NCBI RefSeq assembly: GCF_004000235.1
Contig: NZ_RCIO01000003.1
Span: 124,373-188,372, forward strand
Length of the DNA: 64,000 nt
Direction: 5' to 3'
DNA from: Mesorhizobium sp. Z1-4
Lineage (GTDB): Bacteria > Pseudomonadota > Alphaproteobacteria > Rhizobiales > Rhizobiaceae
Shown: piece by piece, positions 19,409 through 31,738 of the stretch
Numbering within the stretch: position 1 is the first letter of the stretch
Layout of the letters: each line of letters begins with the position of its first letter
The notes under the pieces: generated by a model
What the model was told of the DNA's origin: nothing
Databases searched by the model: none
The model's input: the letters and a program-made list of their open reading frames with translations, nothing else
Made by a program: the position numbers and the translations under genes

Positions 19409-19628
19409 CTCGACGCTCGTGCCCGGCCATCGAAATCCAAGCTTTGCGCAACAAGCACTTGCCACAGAATCAACTCTCTGATTCTTTGGGTCAGCGGCGT
19501 TTCCTGATTTGAGTCGGTTTTTGAGCGCGTAACGCGTCAACCTTCGGGCACAGGCGTGACTCGGAGGGGACTCGGAATCCGATTCAGTGACGCCCATGGT
19601 GCGACCGAGCAGAGGGGTAGACCGGGGC
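19409..19628 (+). promoter_or_regulatory. Spacer before ddl with a cluster of seven GANTC (CcrM) sites and a candidate promoter
   Basis: GANTC occurs at 19467, 19480, 19511, 19558, 19569, 19575 and 19581 (start positions), seven in 119 bases where base composition predicts fewer than one. GANTC is the methylation target of CcrM in alphaproteobacteria, and hemimethylation state controls GcrA-dependent promoters. A possible promoter TTGCGC (19444-19449) with a 17-base spacer places GAATCA at the -10 position (19467-19472), coinciding with the first GANTC. This is the only sizeable gap inside the dcw cluster, so a second, cell-cycle-controlled promoter for ddl-ftsQAZ is likely. Confidence 0.55.
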
Positions 19629-20555
19629 ATGACGATCAAGCACGTGGCGATGCTTTACGGCGGGTTTTCTTCCGAACGCCCGGTCAGCCTGTCTTCGGGC
19701 AACGCCTGTGCCGATGCCCTGGAGGCCGAAGGCTACCGGGTCACCCGCGTGGATGTCGGCCGCGACGTCGCCGAGGTGCTGAAGCGGCTCAACCCCGATG
19801 TCGCATTCAACGCGCTGCATGGGCCGTTCGGCGAAGACGGTACCATACAGGGCATTCTGGAATATCTGCAGATCCCATATACGCATTCGGGCGTGCTTGC
19901 CTCGGCGCTTGCCATGGACAAGGAGCGCGCCAAGGTCATCGCAGCCGCCGCCGGCATTCCCGTTGCCTCCGCGCTCGTCATGAACCGCCACGACATCGGG
20001 TCCGAGCATCCGATGGAGCCGCCCTATGTGGTGAAGCCTGTGCGCGAGGGCTCGAGTTTCGGTGTCGTGATCGTCGATGCGAAGCAGCCCCATCCGCCGC
20101 AGATGATCGGCTCGGCGGAGTGGCGCTACGGCGACATCGTCATGGTTGAGAGGTTCATACCGGGGCGCGAGCTGACCTGTGCGGTGATGGCCGGTGAATC
20201 GCTTGGCGTGACCGAAATCGTGCCGGTTGGACACAGCTTCTACGATTACGATGCAAAGTACGTTGAAGGGGGCTCAAAACACGAATGCCCGGCAAAACTT
20301 TCACCGAATATTTACCAAAAAATAGAGACACTGTCGGTCAAGGCTCATGACGTAATCGGCTGCCGCGGGATTTCCCGGTCTGACTTCCGTTTTGACGAGA
20401 CCGCCTCCGCGGGGGGCGAGCTCGTCTGGCTGGAAGTCAACACCCAGCCGGGCATGACGCCGACATCGCTCGTACCCGAGCTTGCGCTTCATTCGGGGCG
20501 TTCCTTCGGTGAGCTGTTGCGCTGGATGGTGGAGGACGCCTCGTGTTCGCGTTGA
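19629..20555 (+). CDS. ddl: D-alanine:D-alanine ligase
   Basis: A 308-residue ATP-grasp enzyme making D-Ala-D-Ala for MurF. N-terminal [14 protein letters not shown] is the substrate-binding motif, [13 protein letters not shown] and [13 protein letters not shown] follow, and the ATP-grasp part has [22 protein letters not shown] and [13 protein letters not shown], the last with the Mg-binding Glu and Asn. The ATG at 19629 gives the standard family N-terminus; a GTG at 19587 would add 14 residues and is less likely. ftsQ begins inside its last codons. Confidence 0.95.
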   Translation: MTIKHVAMLYGGFSSERPVSLSSGNACADALEAEGYRVTRVDVGRDVAEVLKRLNPDVAFNALHGPFGEDGTIQGILEYLQIPYTHSGVLASALAMDKERAKVIAAAAGIPVASALVMNRHDIGSEHPMEPPYVVKPVREGSSFGVVIVDAKQPHPPQMIGSAEWRYGDIVMVERFIPGRELTCAVMAGESLGVTEIVPVGHSFYDYDAKYVEGGSKHECPAKLSPNIYQKIETLSVKAHDVIGCRGISRSDFRFDETASAGGELVWLEVNTQPGMTPTSLVPELALHSGRSFGELLRWMVEDASCSR

Positions 20556-21469
20556 AGGCAGTGCCGGTTGTAGGGAGTCGCAATGGCGGCGGCACCGGCG
20601 CGCTGCGTACCGGTGTTGTTTTTCCGCGCTATCTGCGGCGTCCTGCGCGTGCACTGGCGCGGCTGACGGCTGGTGACTACGAGCCGCCGCGGTTCGCCGG
20701 CGCCGCGCTTCTTGCAGGATTTTTCGCCGCCACAGCGCTGTACGGAATGGCGCTCGGCGGGCACACCTCGACGGTGCTTTCCACGGTTACCGCGCGCACG
20801 GGTTTCGCGCTGTCCGACATTCGCGTTTCGGGCAATCACGAAACGTCGGAAATCGACGTGCTGGGCCAGCTCGATCTTTCCGGCTTCACGTCGCTGATGG
20901 GCCTCGACGTGGACAAGGTGCGCGGCGACATCGAAATGCTGCCATGGATCGAAAGCGCGCGGGTGCGCAAGGTCTACCCCTCGGCGCTCGACATCAACAT
21001 TACCGAACGCGAGCCTTTTGCAGTCTGGCAGCATGGCGAGGCGCTTTCGGTGGTGCAGGCCGACGGGCGCGTGATTGCGCCTTTCCGCAACCGCCGCAAT
21101 GCAAGCCTGCCGCTGGTCATCGGCTCAGGCGCGCCTGAGCGGGCGGCCGAGTTTGTCGGCACGGTTGCGAAGTTCCCGACGCTGTCGGCGCGGGTGAGCG
21201 CCTATATTCTGGTCGCCAAACGCAGATGGGATATCAGGCTGGACAATGGCGTGACGGTGAAGCTGCCAGAGCGCGGCACCGAGCAGGCGCTGGCCGAAAT
21301 CGCCGCACTCGACCGCGAGCTGGCGTTTCTGTCGCGCGGCATGACCGCCGTCGACATGCGGCTGGCCGATCGCATTGTCGTCAAGCTACGCGACGACGAA
21401 GCCTCAGTGCTGCGCGCCTCCACCCGCGAACGGCTTGGCATGCCCAAGAACCCGGGGCGGCGTACATGA
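20543..21469 (+). CDS. ftsQ: Cell division protein FtsQ
   Basis: A 308-residue bitopic membrane protein of the divisome that bridges FtsL/FtsB and early and late division proteins. A cytoplasmic tail of about 50 residues, a membrane segment at about residues 53-72, then a POTRA domain ([20 protein letters not shown], about 90-160) and the beta domain. The GTG at 20543 overlaps the end of ddl by 13 bases and is preceded by GGAGG at optimal distance. The stop overlaps the ftsA ATG. Confidence 0.93.
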   Translation: MFALKAVPVVGSRNGGGTGALRTGVVFPRYLRRPARALARLTAGDYEPPRFAGAALLAGFFAATALYGMALGGHTSTVLSTVTARTGFALSDIRVSGNHETSEIDVLGQLDLSGFTSLMGLDVDKVRGDIEMLPWIESARVRKVYPSALDINITEREPFAVWQHGEALSVVQADGRVIAPFRNRRNASLPLVIGSGAPERAAEFVGTVAKFPTLSARVSAYILVAKRRWDIRLDNGVTVKLPERGTEQALAEIAALDRELAFLSRGMTAVDMRLADRIVVKLRDDEASVLRASTRERLGMPKNPGRRT

Positions 21470-22776
21470 GCTGGCTCGGCGGACGTAAGGAAACAACAGG
21501 GCGCCGGTCGGGCATCGTCACCGCGCTGGATATCGGATCGAGCAAGATCTGCTGCGTGATCGCGCGGCTGCAGCCATGCCAGGACAGCCGGCTTCTGCCG
21601 GGGCGGACGCACCAGATACAGGTCATCGGCATCGGTCACCAGAAATCGCGTGGCGTGAAATCGGGGGTGATTGTCGATCTCGATCTCGCCGAGCACGCCG
21701 TGCGGCTTGCGGTGGATGCCGCTGAACGCATGGCCGGGCTGACGGTGGAATCGCTGCTGGTCAGCGTCACGGCCGGACGCATGCGCTCCGAGCCGATGTC
21801 CGCCACGATCAGGCTGCGCGGCCAGGAAGCCGACAAGTCCGATATCGCCCAGGTGCTTGCCGCTGGCTCACGCCAGGCGCTTCAGGCCGAGCGGCAGGTG
21901 CTGCATTCGCTGCCGGTCGGCTTCTCGCTCGACGGTGAACGCGGCATACGCGATCCGCGCGGCATGATCGGCGAGACGCTCGGTGTCGACATGCATGTTC
22001 TGACCGCCGATGCGGCTCCGATCCGCAATCTCGAACTGTGTGTGAACAGGGCGCATCTGTCGGTCGAGCACATGGTTGCAACGCCTTATGCGAGCGGGCT
22101 TGCGGCACTGGTAGAGGACGAAGCCGACATGGGCGCGGCCTGCATCGACCTTGGAGGCGGCTCGACCTCGATCTCGATCTTCTCCGGCGGCAAGTTCATG
22201 CACGCCGGATCGCTGCCGATCGGCGGCAACCATGTGACCGGCGATCTGGCGCGCGGACTTTCGACCCGCACCGAATATGCCGAGCGGCTCAAGGTCATGC
22301 ACGGTTCGGCGCTGCCGGAGGGCGGTGACGAGCGCGACATGATCACCATTCAGCCGCTTGCCGGCGACGAAATGGACCAGCAGATGCAGATACCGCGCGC
22401 GGCCATGAACCGGATCATCCGGGCGCGGGTCGAGGAAACATTCGAACTGGTGCGCGACCGCATCAACCAGTCCGGGCTGGCCGGCACGATCGGCAAGCGC
22501 GTGGTGCTGACGGGTGGCGCAAGCCAGCTTGCGGGATTGCCGGAGACGGCGCGGCGGGTTCTTGGGCGCAATGTGCGCATTGGCCGTCCGCTTGGCGTAT
22601 CGGGGCTGCCAGAGGCAGCCAAGGGACCGGCATTCGCGTCGGTCGTGGGTTTGATGATCTACCCGCAGGCAGCGGGATTCGAGGGCGCGCGGCGCGGCCG
22701 TTTTGCGCCGACACAGGCAACCGGAACCGGGGGACGGTTCCAGCGCATGGGCCAATGGCTCAGAGACAGTTTCTAG
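21466..22776 (+). CDS. ftsA: Cell division protein FtsA
   Basis: A 436-residue actin-like ATPase that tethers FtsZ filaments to the inner membrane. Phosphate-1 motif ALDIGSSKICCVIA near the N-terminus, phosphate-2 CIDLGGGSTSISIF in the middle, adenosine motif VVLTGGASQLAGLP near the C-terminus, and a terminal amphipathic helix (RMGQWLRDSF) that is the usual membrane-targeting sequence. ATG at 21466 overlaps the ftsQ stop; the longer frame from 21226 lies in ftsQ and is not used. Confidence 0.96.
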   Translation: MSWLGGRKETTGRRSGIVTALDIGSSKICCVIARLQPCQDSRLLPGRTHQIQVIGIGHQKSRGVKSGVIVDLDLAEHAVRLAVDAAERMAGLTVESLLVSVTAGRMRSEPMSATIRLRGQEADKSDIAQVLAAGSRQALQAERQVLHSLPVGFSLDGERGIRDPRGMIGETLGVDMHVLTADAAPIRNLELCVNRAHLSVEHMVATPYASGLAALVEDEADMGAACIDLGGGSTSISIFSGGKFMHAGSLPIGGNHVTGDLARGLSTRTEYAERLKVMHGSALPEGGDERDMITIQPLAGDEMDQQMQIPRAAMNRIIRARVEETFELVRDRINQSGLAGTIGKRVVLTGGASQLAGLPETARRVLGRNVRIGRPLGVSGLPEAAKGPAFASVVGLMIYPQAAGFEGARRGRFAPTQATGTGGRFQRMGQWLRDSF

Positions 22777-22845
22777 TTTTAACGGGTTTCCCGAACCAGC
22801 AAGCCGCTGCGGCGTTGCGGCACGAAAGGCGGAAAGGACGAGGAC

Positions 22846-24492
22846 ATGACTATCAATCTGCAGAAGCCGGACATTACCGAGCTGAAGCCGCGCATCACCG
22901 TCTTTGGCGTTGGCGGCGGCGGCGGCAACGCGGTCAACAACATGATTTCGGCGGGCCTCAAGGGCGTTGATTTCGTGGTCGCAAACACCGACGCGCAGGC
23001 GTTGACCATGTCGAAGGCGGACCGGCTGATCCAGCTCGGCGCGCATGTGACGGAAGGCCTTGGTGCCGGGTCGCAGCCCGAAGTCGGGCGCGCAGCCGCC
23101 GAGGAGTGCATCGACGAGATCGTCGATCATCTGTCGGCGACGCATATGTGCTTTGTCACCGCAGGCATGGGTGGCGGCACCGGCACTGGCGCTGCCCCTG
23201 TTGTTGCCCGCGCAGCGCGCGAAAAAGGCATTCTCACGGTCGGTGTTGTCACCAAACCGTTCCACTTCGAAGGCCAGCGGCGCATGTCGACCGCGGATCA
23301 GGGCATCGAAGACCTGCAGAAATGCGTCGATACGCTGATCGTCATTCCGAACCAGAACCTGTTCCGGATCGCCAATGACAAGACCACCTTCGCCGACGCT
23401 TTCGCGATGGCCGACCAGGTGCTCTATTCGGGCGTTGCCTGCATCACCGACCTGATGGTCAAGGAAGGCCTGATCAACCTCGACTTCGCCGACGTTCGTT
23501 CGGTGATGCGCGAGATGGGCAAGGCCATGATGGGAACCGGCGAATCCTCCGGCGAAGGCCGCGCAATGGCCGCTGCCGAGGCAGCCATCGCCAATCCGCT
23601 GCTCGACGAAACCTCGATGAAGGGCGCCAGGGGCCTGCTGATCTCGATTACCGGCGGCCGCGACATGACGCTCTTTGAGGTCGACGAGGCGGCAACCCGC
23701 ATCCGCGAGGAAGTCGATCAGGATGCCAACATCATCCTGGGTGCCACTTTCGACGAGGAACTCGAAGGCATCATCCGCGTTTCGGTGGTTGCGACAGGCA
23801 TCGACAAGGCTGCCGGCGAGGTCGGTGCTCCGGCCACGATCCACCGTCCGTCGCCGAAGCCCGCCCAGCCCATCAAGCAGGAAGTGCGGCCGGCTCCCGC
23901 GCCGCAGCTGCAGCCGGCGAAACCGGCGCAGCCTGCCGAGGCAACTGTCGTGCAGCAGACTGCCGGCGAACAATCGGCCGATCCCGTTGCAGAGGCGATT
24001 CGCGCAGCGGAAAGCCCGGTCGAGGCCAAGGCAAAAGACGCCGATGCAGCGTTCAAACCGGCCTCCAAGCTGTTCCAGGCACCTCCCGCAGCGATACAGC
24101 CGGCAGCTCCCGTCCAGCCGCAGCAGCATCTCCAGGAAGCGCCTCGCATGCCGCGCGTCGAGGATTTCCCGGCAGTGGTGCGGGCCGAGATCGAGGCTTC
24201 GGACCACGATGCGGACCATGATGCACGGGGCCCGGTCGGCCTGCTGAAGCGCCTTGCGACCGGCCTTTCGCGCCGCGATGACGAGCCGCGCCTGACGCCG
24301 GCGCAGCCGCGCGAACCGCGCCTGCGCCAGCCGGTGCAGGACACGCGCCGCCAGCATGGGCACGACCCGGACCTCTATGCTCCGCGCCGCGGCCAGCTTG
24401 ACGATCAGGGCCGGGCAGTCGCGCAGACGCGGGTAGCCCAGGATGACGACCAGCTCGAAATCCCCGCCTTTTTGCGGCGCCAGGCGAATTAA
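22846..24492 (+). CDS. ftsZ: Cell division GTPase FtsZ (long-linker alphaproteobacterial form)
   Basis: A 548-residue tubulin homologue that polymerises into the Z ring. The GTPase core covers about residues 10-325: [12 protein letters not shown], the tubulin signature GGGTGTG at 109-115, and the T7-loop region FADVRSVM. An unusually long, Pro/Gln/Ala-rich and probably disordered linker (about 330-530) precedes the conserved C-terminal peptide LEIPAFLRR, which binds FtsA and other partners. Long linkers are characteristic of Rhizobiales and Caulobacterales. Seventy bases separate it from ftsA, and a strong terminator follows. Confidence 0.97.
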   Translation: MTINLQKPDITELKPRITVFGVGGGGGNAVNNMISAGLKGVDFVVANTDAQALTMSKADRLIQLGAHVTEGLGAGSQPEVGRAAAEECIDEIVDHLSATHMCFVTAGMGGGTGTGAAPVVARAAREKGILTVGVVTKPFHFEGQRRMSTADQGIEDLQKCVDTLIVIPNQNLFRIANDKTTFADAFAMADQVLYSGVACITDLMVKEGLINLDFADVRSVMREMGKAMMGTGESSGEGRAMAAAEAAIANPLLDETSMKGARGLLISITGGRDMTLFEVDEAATRIREEVDQDANIILGATFDEELEGIIRVSVVATGIDKAAGEVGAPATIHRPSPKPAQPIKQEVRPAPAPQLQPAKPAQPAEATVVQQTAGEQSADPVAEAIRAAESPVEAKAKDADAAFKPASKLFQAPPAAIQPAAPVQPQQHLQEAPRMPRVEDFPAVVRAEIEASDHDADHDARGPVGLLKRLATGLSRRDDEPRLTPAQPREPRLRQPVQDTRRQHGHDPDLYAPRRGQLDDQGRAVAQTRVAQDDDQLEIPAFLRRQAN

Positions 24493-24515
24493 CCGGTTTC
24501 CAACATTTGAGTACC

Positions 24516-24541
24516 AAAACGGGCGCGAAAGCGCCCGTTTT
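24516..24541 (+). terminator. Intrinsic terminator of the dcw cluster
   Basis: Arms AAAACGGGCGC (24516-24526) and GCGCCCGTTTT (24531-24541) enclose a GAAA tetraloop, 23 bases past the ftsZ stop. The A and T runs make it work in both directions on paper, but its position after ftsZ fits termination of the cluster. Confidence 0.9.
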
Positions 24542-24607
24542 GCCGTTCGTGCGGGAAGTCGGCTTACAAAATCGCGGCAATAGTAACATTGGGTAAGAAT
24601 CCGTGAT

Positions 24608-24636
24608 TTGGTTCGCTGTTTGCTCCCAATTATCTT
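24608..24636 (+). promoter_or_regulatory. Candidate lpxC promoter
   Basis: TTGGTT (24608-24613) and TATCTT (24631-24636) with a 17-base spacer, about 97 bases before the lpxC start and downstream of the ftsZ terminator. Both boxes are partial matches. A leader of about 90 bases would result; no riboswitch fold was recognised. Confidence 0.45.
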
Positions 24637-24732
24637 TGCGGCGACAAATTGCGAAGCATCGAGGGGTTGGGCTTCGCGCTCTACGGCCTGAGCTGTGGTG
24701 TACAAGGCGGCAGTCGTAATCGGGACGGGCCT

Positions 24733-25683
24733 ATGGGGAATGAATTGTTTGATTGTCAAACGACACTGAAGTCGTCGATTTCGGTTTCCGGCGTCGGTGT
24801 CCATAACGGAAAGCCTGTTTCCGTTCAGTTCAGCCCGGCCGACCCGGATACGGGCATTGTTTTCCACGGCCCCTCCGACGGCGCCGACGACCCCGAGATC
24901 CGTGCCAGCGCAGGTGCCATCTCCGGTACCGACCTCTGCACATTGCTGGGCGACCCGCGCGGATTTCATGTCGGCACGGTCGAGCATCTGATGGCAGCGC
25001 TTTTTGCGCTCGGCATCGACAATGTACATGTCGAGATCGACGGTACCGAGATGCCGATTCTCGACGGCAGCGCGGCCATGTTTGTCGACGCGTTCGACCA
25101 GGCAGGCATCGAGACGCAAGCGGTACGCCGGCGCTACATTCGCGTCCGCAAACCCGTGCGGATAGAAAACGGCGCATCCTGGGCGGAGTTTCGCCCCTAT
25201 GACGGTACGCGGTTCGAGATCGAGATCGATTTCGAAAGCCCGGCGATCGGACGCCAGTCTTTCAAAAGCGACATCGATGCGAAGGTTTTCCGCCGCGACA
25301 TCAGCCGCGCGCGCACCTTCGGTTTCCTGAAAGACGTCGAGCGTTTGTGGGCGGCAGGCTATGCGCTCGGATCGTCGCTCGAAAACTCGGTGGTGATCGG
25401 CGAAGACCACAAGGTCATCAATGTCGAGGGGCTGCTCTACGAAGACGAGTTCGTGCGCCACAAGACGCTGGATGCCATGGGCGACCTGGCGCTGGCCGGC
25501 GCCCGGTTCATCGGCATGTTCCGGTCCTATCGCGGCGGGCATAAGCTCAATGCCGCCGCACTGAAGCAGCTGCTCTCCGATTCGAGCGCGTTCGAGATCG
25601 TGGAAACGGTGAGCCGAGAGCGCGGCCGTTCCGCCGAGATGGTGCAGGTCAGCACGCCGGTCTACGCACCCTGGGCAATCTGA
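24733..25683 (+). CDS. lpxC: UDP-3-O-acyl-N-acetylglucosamine deacetylase LpxC
   Basis: A 316-residue zinc enzyme for the first committed step of lipid A synthesis. Zinc ligands His85 (GTVEHLMAAL), His243 and Asp247 (VRHKTLDAMGD) and catalytic His270 (RGGHKLN) are all present; the N-terminal GVGVHNGKPV is standard. The ATG at 24733 gives the usual family length; an open frame upstream to 24649 reads poorly and would add 28 residues. It lies after the ftsZ terminator, so it is probably expressed from its own promoter. Intact LpxC implies a lipid A-bearing outer membrane. Confidence 0.96.
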   Translation: MGNELFDCQTTLKSSISVSGVGVHNGKPVSVQFSPADPDTGIVFHGPSDGADDPEIRASAGAISGTDLCTLLGDPRGFHVGTVEHLMAALFALGIDNVHVEIDGTEMPILDGSAAMFVDAFDQAGIETQAVRRRYIRVRKPVRIENGASWAEFRPYDGTRFEIEIDFESPAIGRQSFKSDIDAKVFRRDISRARTFGFLKDVERLWAAGYALGSSLENSVVIGEDHKVINVEGLLYEDEFVRHKTLDAMGDLALAGARFIGMFRSYRGGHKLNAAALKQLLSDSSAFEIVETVSRERGRSAEMVQVSTPVYAPWAI

Positions 25684-25857
25684 ACCGCGCCGGTTTCACC
25701 ATAACGACAGAATGAACTTGCGCGGTGAAACAGCCGTGCCACAAAAATGCGCCATTGAGAGACCATGCGTTGCTCAGGATGGGGCTTTTGTGGTTTATGA
25801 CGCTTTTCCTCGCGCGGAATTTGCGGGGTTCGACGCCACCGGAGGGCGCTTTTGACG

Positions 25858-26718
25858 ATGCCAAGCTTGAAACAGGCGAATAGCGCGACCTGGCGGGTGA
25901 GGTTCGGCGCGTTGCTGGTGGTGATTGCGCCCCTCGGCCTTGCCGCCTGTGGCGAAAAGGATATCGATCTCTCGACCTATGTCGAAAACGTCGATCCGGC
26001 GGACGTGCTTTATAATCAGGCGCTTGCCAATCTGAATGAAGGCAAGGTCTCCGAGGCTTCGAAGAAGTTCGCCGCCGTCGACCGCCAGCATCCCTATTCG
26101 GAATATGCCCGCAAATCGATGGTAATGGCGACATTCACCAACTATCGCCAGGGCGAATACGCCGAAGCCATCAACAGCGGCCGGCGCTACGTCCAGCTCT
26201 ACCCGTCGACACCGGACGCTGCCTACGCGCAGTATCTCGTCGGGCTCAGCTATTTCCGCCAGATTCGCGACGTGACGCAGGATCAGACGGAATCGCAAAA
26301 GACGATCGAGGCAATGCAGGAGCTCGTCGAGCGCTGGCCCGAATCGGAATATATCGAGGATGCGCAGACGAAGATTCGTTTCGCGCGCGACCAGCTGGCC
26401 GGCAAGGAAATGCAGGTCGGCCGTTATTATCTCGAACGGCGTGAATACATCTCCTCCATCAAGCGCTTCCGCATCGTGGTCGAAAACTATGCGAATACGC
26501 GTCATGTGGAGGAAGCGCTGGCGCGGCTTGTCGAAGCATATTATGCGATGGGCCTAGCGTCGGAAGCGCAGACCGCCGCCGCGGTTCTGGGACACAACTA
26601 CCCGGAAAGCGACTGGTACAAGGATTCCTACACGCTGTTGCAGTCGGGCGGGCTTGAACCACGGGAAAACAGCGGTTCGTGGTTGTCGCGCCTGAACGTC
26701 TTCGGCAGCAGCACCTAG
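25858..26718 (+). CDS. bamD: Outer membrane assembly lipoprotein BamD
   Basis: A 286-residue lipoprotein of the BAM complex, which inserts beta-barrel proteins in the outer membrane. Signal peptide with lipobox LAAC (Cys31), then TPR-like helical repeats: [44 protein letters not shown] and [25 protein letters not shown]. The ATG at 25858 is given; the TTG at 25852 has better spacing (six bases) to the GGAGG at 25841-25845 and could be the true start, adding two residues. The 174-base gap after lpxC has no clear feature. Confidence 0.94.
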   Translation: MPSLKQANSATWRVRFGALLVVIAPLGLAACGEKDIDLSTYVENVDPADVLYNQALANLNEGKVSEASKKFAAVDRQHPYSEYARKSMVMATFTNYRQGEYAEAINSGRRYVQLYPSTPDAAYAQYLVGLSYFRQIRDVTQDQTESQKTIEAMQELVERWPESEYIEDAQTKIRFARDQLAGKEMQVGRYYLERREYISSIKRFRIVVENYANTRHVEEALARLVEAYYAMGLASEAQTAAAVLGHNYPESDWYKDSYTLLQSGGLEPRENSGSWLSRLNVFGSST

Positions 26719-26734
26719 GCGACACACGGCACTC

Positions 26735-28411
26735 ATGCTGGCGCATCTGTCGATCCGCGACATCGTCCTGATCGAAAGATTGGATATCGATTTCGATTCG
26801 GGCCTTTCAGTGCTGACCGGCGAAACCGGCGCCGGCAAGTCGATACTGCTCGATGCTCTCTCCCTGGCGCTGGGTGCGCGCGGCGATACCGCACTTGTGC
26901 GCAACGGCGCGACACAAGGCCAGGTAACCGCTGTATTCGACGTTCCGGCAAACCACCCAGTGCGTGTGCTGCTGCGTGACAATGCCATCGATGACGAAGG
27001 CGATGTGATCCTGCGCCGGGTTCAGAGCGTGGACGGCAGAACCCGCGTTTTCATCAACGATCAGGCATCCAGCGTCGGCCTGATGCGGGAGACGGGCCGG
27101 GCGCTCGTCGAGATCCACGGACAGCACGACGAACGGGCGCTGGTCGATACAGCAATGCACCGCGATCTGCTCGACGCGTTTGGCGGGCACCTTGGCGAGG
27201 TGGCGCATGTCGCGGAGCTGTGGCGCGCATTGCGGGAAGCGGAGCGTACGCTTGCGCGGCATCGCGCGATGGTGGACGCCGCGGGGCGCGAGGCCGACTT
27301 TTTGCGCGCCTCGGTGGCCGAACTCGTCGAAGCCGACCCGCAGCCGGGCGAAGAAACGGAACTGGCGGACAGGCGCGCCGACATGATGCGGGCCGAGAAG
27401 TCGGCCTCCGATATCGCCGAGGCGCAGGAAACGCTGTCAGGTTCCGGGTCGCCATTGCCGGTTCTTTCGGGCCTGCTGCGCCGGCTGCAGCGAAAGGCCG
27501 CCGACGCGCCCGCGTTGCTCGACCCGATCGTGAAGGCGCTGGACGAGGCATTGATCGCGCTCGACGGCGCACAGGCCGCCGCGGACGAGGCCATGCGCGC
27601 GGCGGAGTTCGACCCCGGCGCGCTGGAACGCGCCGAGGAGCGGCTTTTTGCGCTGCGTGCGCTGGCCCGCAAGCACAACGTTCAGGTCGATGACCTGGCG
27701 GCATTGCGCGATGAGATGGCAGCCAAGCTGGCGGACCTCGATGCCGGCGAGGGCCGGCTTGCGGAACTGGAAAAGAACGCCCGTGAAGCCGTCGGACGCT
27801 ATGACGATGCGGCGGCAAGGTTATCGGAACTGCGCCGCGCCACCGGCGGCAATCTGGTCAAGGCGGTCGCTGCCGAACTGCCGGCTCTGAAGCTTGAACG
27901 GGCGGAGTTCATCGTCGAGATGACGAGCGAAGCGGACGACCGTTCCGAAACCGGCATCGATTCGATAGAATTCTGGGTGCGCACCAACCCCGGAACGCGG
28001 GCAGGGCCGATGATGAAGGTGGCTTCGGGCGGCGAACTTTCGCGCTTCCTTCTGGCGCTCAAGGTGGCGCTTGCCGACCGCGGCTCGGCGCCGACGCTTG
28101 TCTTCGACGAAATCGACACGGGCGTTGGCGGCGCCGTTGCCGACGCGATCGGACAGCGGCTGGCGCGGCTTTCCGACAAGATACAGGTGCTCACCGTCAC
28201 GCATGCGCCACAGGTGGCAGCGCGGGCGCGCTCGCATTTCCTGATTTCAAAAAGCGGGGGCGAAGACCGCGTGGCGACGGGCGTTCACGCAATCGACGAG
28301 GCGGGCAGGCAGGAAGAGCTGGCGCGCATGCTTGCCGGCGCGACGATCACCGAAGAAGCGCGAGCTGCCGCAGGCCGGCTGCTGAAGGAAAACACCTCCG
28401 TCGCGAGCTGA
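26735..28411 (+). CDS. recN: DNA repair protein RecN
   Basis: A 558-residue SMC-like ATPase for double-strand break repair. Walker A GETGAGKS at 29-36, a long central coiled coil (about 150-360, rich in Ala/Glu/Arg), ABC signature SGGELSRFLLALK and Walker B TLVFDEIDTGVGG in the C-terminal head domain. Length is normal. Sixteen bases after bamD, so probably cotranscribed. The bamD-recN-ligA order recurs in Rhizobiales. Confidence 0.96.
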   Translation: MLAHLSIRDIVLIERLDIDFDSGLSVLTGETGAGKSILLDALSLALGARGDTALVRNGATQGQVTAVFDVPANHPVRVLLRDNAIDDEGDVILRRVQSVDGRTRVFINDQASSVGLMRETGRALVEIHGQHDERALVDTAMHRDLLDAFGGHLGEVAHVAELWRALREAERTLARHRAMVDAAGREADFLRASVAELVEADPQPGEETELADRRADMMRAEKSASDIAEAQETLSGSGSPLPVLSGLLRRLQRKAADAPALLDPIVKALDEALIALDGAQAAADEAMRAAEFDPGALERAEERLFALRALARKHNVQVDDLAALRDEMAAKLADLDAGEGRLAELEKNAREAVGRYDDAAARLSELRRATGGNLVKAVAAELPALKLERAEFIVEMTSEADDRSETGIDSIEFWVRTNPGTRAGPMMKVASGGELSRFLLALKVALADRGSAPTLVFDEIDTGVGGAVADAIGQRLARLSDKIQVLTVTHAPQVAARARSHFLISKSGGEDRVATGVHAIDEAGRQEELARMLAGATITEEARAAAGRLLKENTSVAS

Positions 28412-28469
28412 CAGCAGAGTGATCCAATAATGCGGCTTGCCTATCCAAATCCGGGCCCCGCCGGGCTAA

Positions 28470-30617
<2,148 letters not shown>

Positions 30618-30703
30618 CATCGCAGGGCCGCATCAATCAAACCAATCGATGCCTCAACGGAATTCGTATGACATGGCAGCCATGCTGCCCTATTGAATCG
30701 ACC

Positions 30704-31438
30704 ATGTCGGAAAAAATTGACTTCAACGATACAGGTGCAGAATTCCGGCGCGGCATGCGCCGGTCTATCCCGGTTGTGATAGCGGCGGCGCCCTTCGGGC
30801 TGCTTTACGGAACGCTGGCGGTGGGCAACGGGCTCACTGTTGGCGAAACGGTGCTGATGAGCGCCACCATCTATGCCGGCGCAAGCCAGATGGTCGGCAT
30901 CGAGCTGTTCGGCCAGAATATCGCGCCGTGGATGCTGGTGATGTCGATCTTTGCGGTCAATTTCCGCCATGTGCTCTATTCGGCGGTTTCGGGCCGGGCG
31001 ACCCGCCACTGGTCGAGGTTGAAACGCTATCTTGCCTTCTTCTTTCTTGTAGACCCCCAGTTTGCCGAGGCCGAGCGCCGCGTTGCCGAAGGCCGGCCGG
31101 TCACCCTGGCCTGGTATATGGGGCTTGCCCTGCCGATCTACCTGTTCTGGGTCGCCGAAGCTTTGGTTGGCGCGCTTTTCGGCCAGCTGATACCGAACCC
31201 CGAGGCACTCGGTTTCGACTTCCTCCTGCCGATCTATTTTCTGGGGCTGGTGATGGAGTTTCGCGACAGGCCGCTGTGGCTGCCCGTTGTCGCCGTGAGC
31301 GCGACCGTGTCGATCGCAGCCTATTACACGGTCGGTTCGCCCTGGCATGTCTCCATCGGCGCGGTTGCCGGCATCGCGCTCGCGGCGTTCTGGCCCTCGC
31401 AGGGTGCTGCGCGGGAGCTCGAGGAGCGGCAGGCATGA
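30704..31438 (+). CDS. azlC: AzlC-family branched-chain amino acid exporter subunit
   Basis: A 244-residue inner-membrane protein with about seven membrane segments. The early FRRGMRRSIPVVIAAAPFGLLYG and MSATIYAGASQM segments and FAVNFRHVLYSA are typical of AzlC/YgaZ, the larger subunit of an exporter of branched-chain amino acids or similar compounds. The ATG at 30704 starts the family N-terminus; the open frame from 30590 overlaps ligA and is not used. A four-base overlap with the next gene, encoding the small subunit, supports the pairing. Confidence 0.88.
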   Translation: MSEKIDFNDTGAEFRRGMRRSIPVVIAAAPFGLLYGTLAVGNGLTVGETVLMSATIYAGASQMVGIELFGQNIAPWMLVMSIFAVNFRHVLYSAVSGRATRHWSRLKRYLAFFFLVDPQFAEAERRVAEGRPVTLAWYMGLALPIYLFWVAEALVGALFGQLIPNPEALGFDFLLPIYFLGLVMEFRDRPLWLPVVAVSATVSIAAYYTVGSPWHVSIGAVAGIALAAFWPSQGAARELEERQA

Positions 31439-31734
31439 GCACGACCGTCTGGATTATCCTGGCTGGCGCCCTGGTCACCTATCTGACGCGTATCGGCGGC
31501 GACCTAGTGCTGTCGCGGTTCGAGCGGATACATCCGCGTGTCGAGGCTGCGCTCAACGCTGTTCCGGCGGCTGTTCTGACCACGCTTGTGGCGCCGGTGG
31601 CAACGACCGGCGGTGTCGCCGAGGCGGCGTCTCTTGTGGTTGCAGGCGTTATGTATCTGCGCGGCGGCGGCCTGATGACGGGCTTTGTTGCCGGCGCCGT
31701 TGTGCTCGTCGCGCTGCGAAACCTCGTGGGCTAG
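31435..31734 (+). CDS. azlD: AzlD-family small exporter subunit
   Basis: A 99-residue protein with three to four membrane segments, partner of AzlC (YgaH type). ALVTYLTRIGGDLVL near the N-terminus matches the family pattern TYLxR. ATG overlaps the azlC stop. The gene ends four bases from the convergent aminopeptidase gene, leaving no room for a separate terminator. Confidence 0.85.
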   Translation: MSTTVWIILAGALVTYLTRIGGDLVLSRFERIHPRVEAALNAVPAAVLTTLVAPVATTGGVAEAASLVVAGVMYLRGGGLMTGFVAGAVVLVALRNLVG

Positions 31735-31738
31735 AGTA

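Noticed and set aside
24649-24732. Extended lpxC start
   Set aside because: The extra 28 residues do not look like the LpxC N-terminus, and the ATG at 24733 gives the normal family length.
21868-25542. A 1224-codon open frame on the minus strand across ftsA, ftsZ and lpxC
   Set aside because: It is antisense to three certain genes; long stop-free antisense frames are common in GC-rich DNA with strong codon bias, and its composition (many His, Arg, Asp, Cys) is not protein-like.
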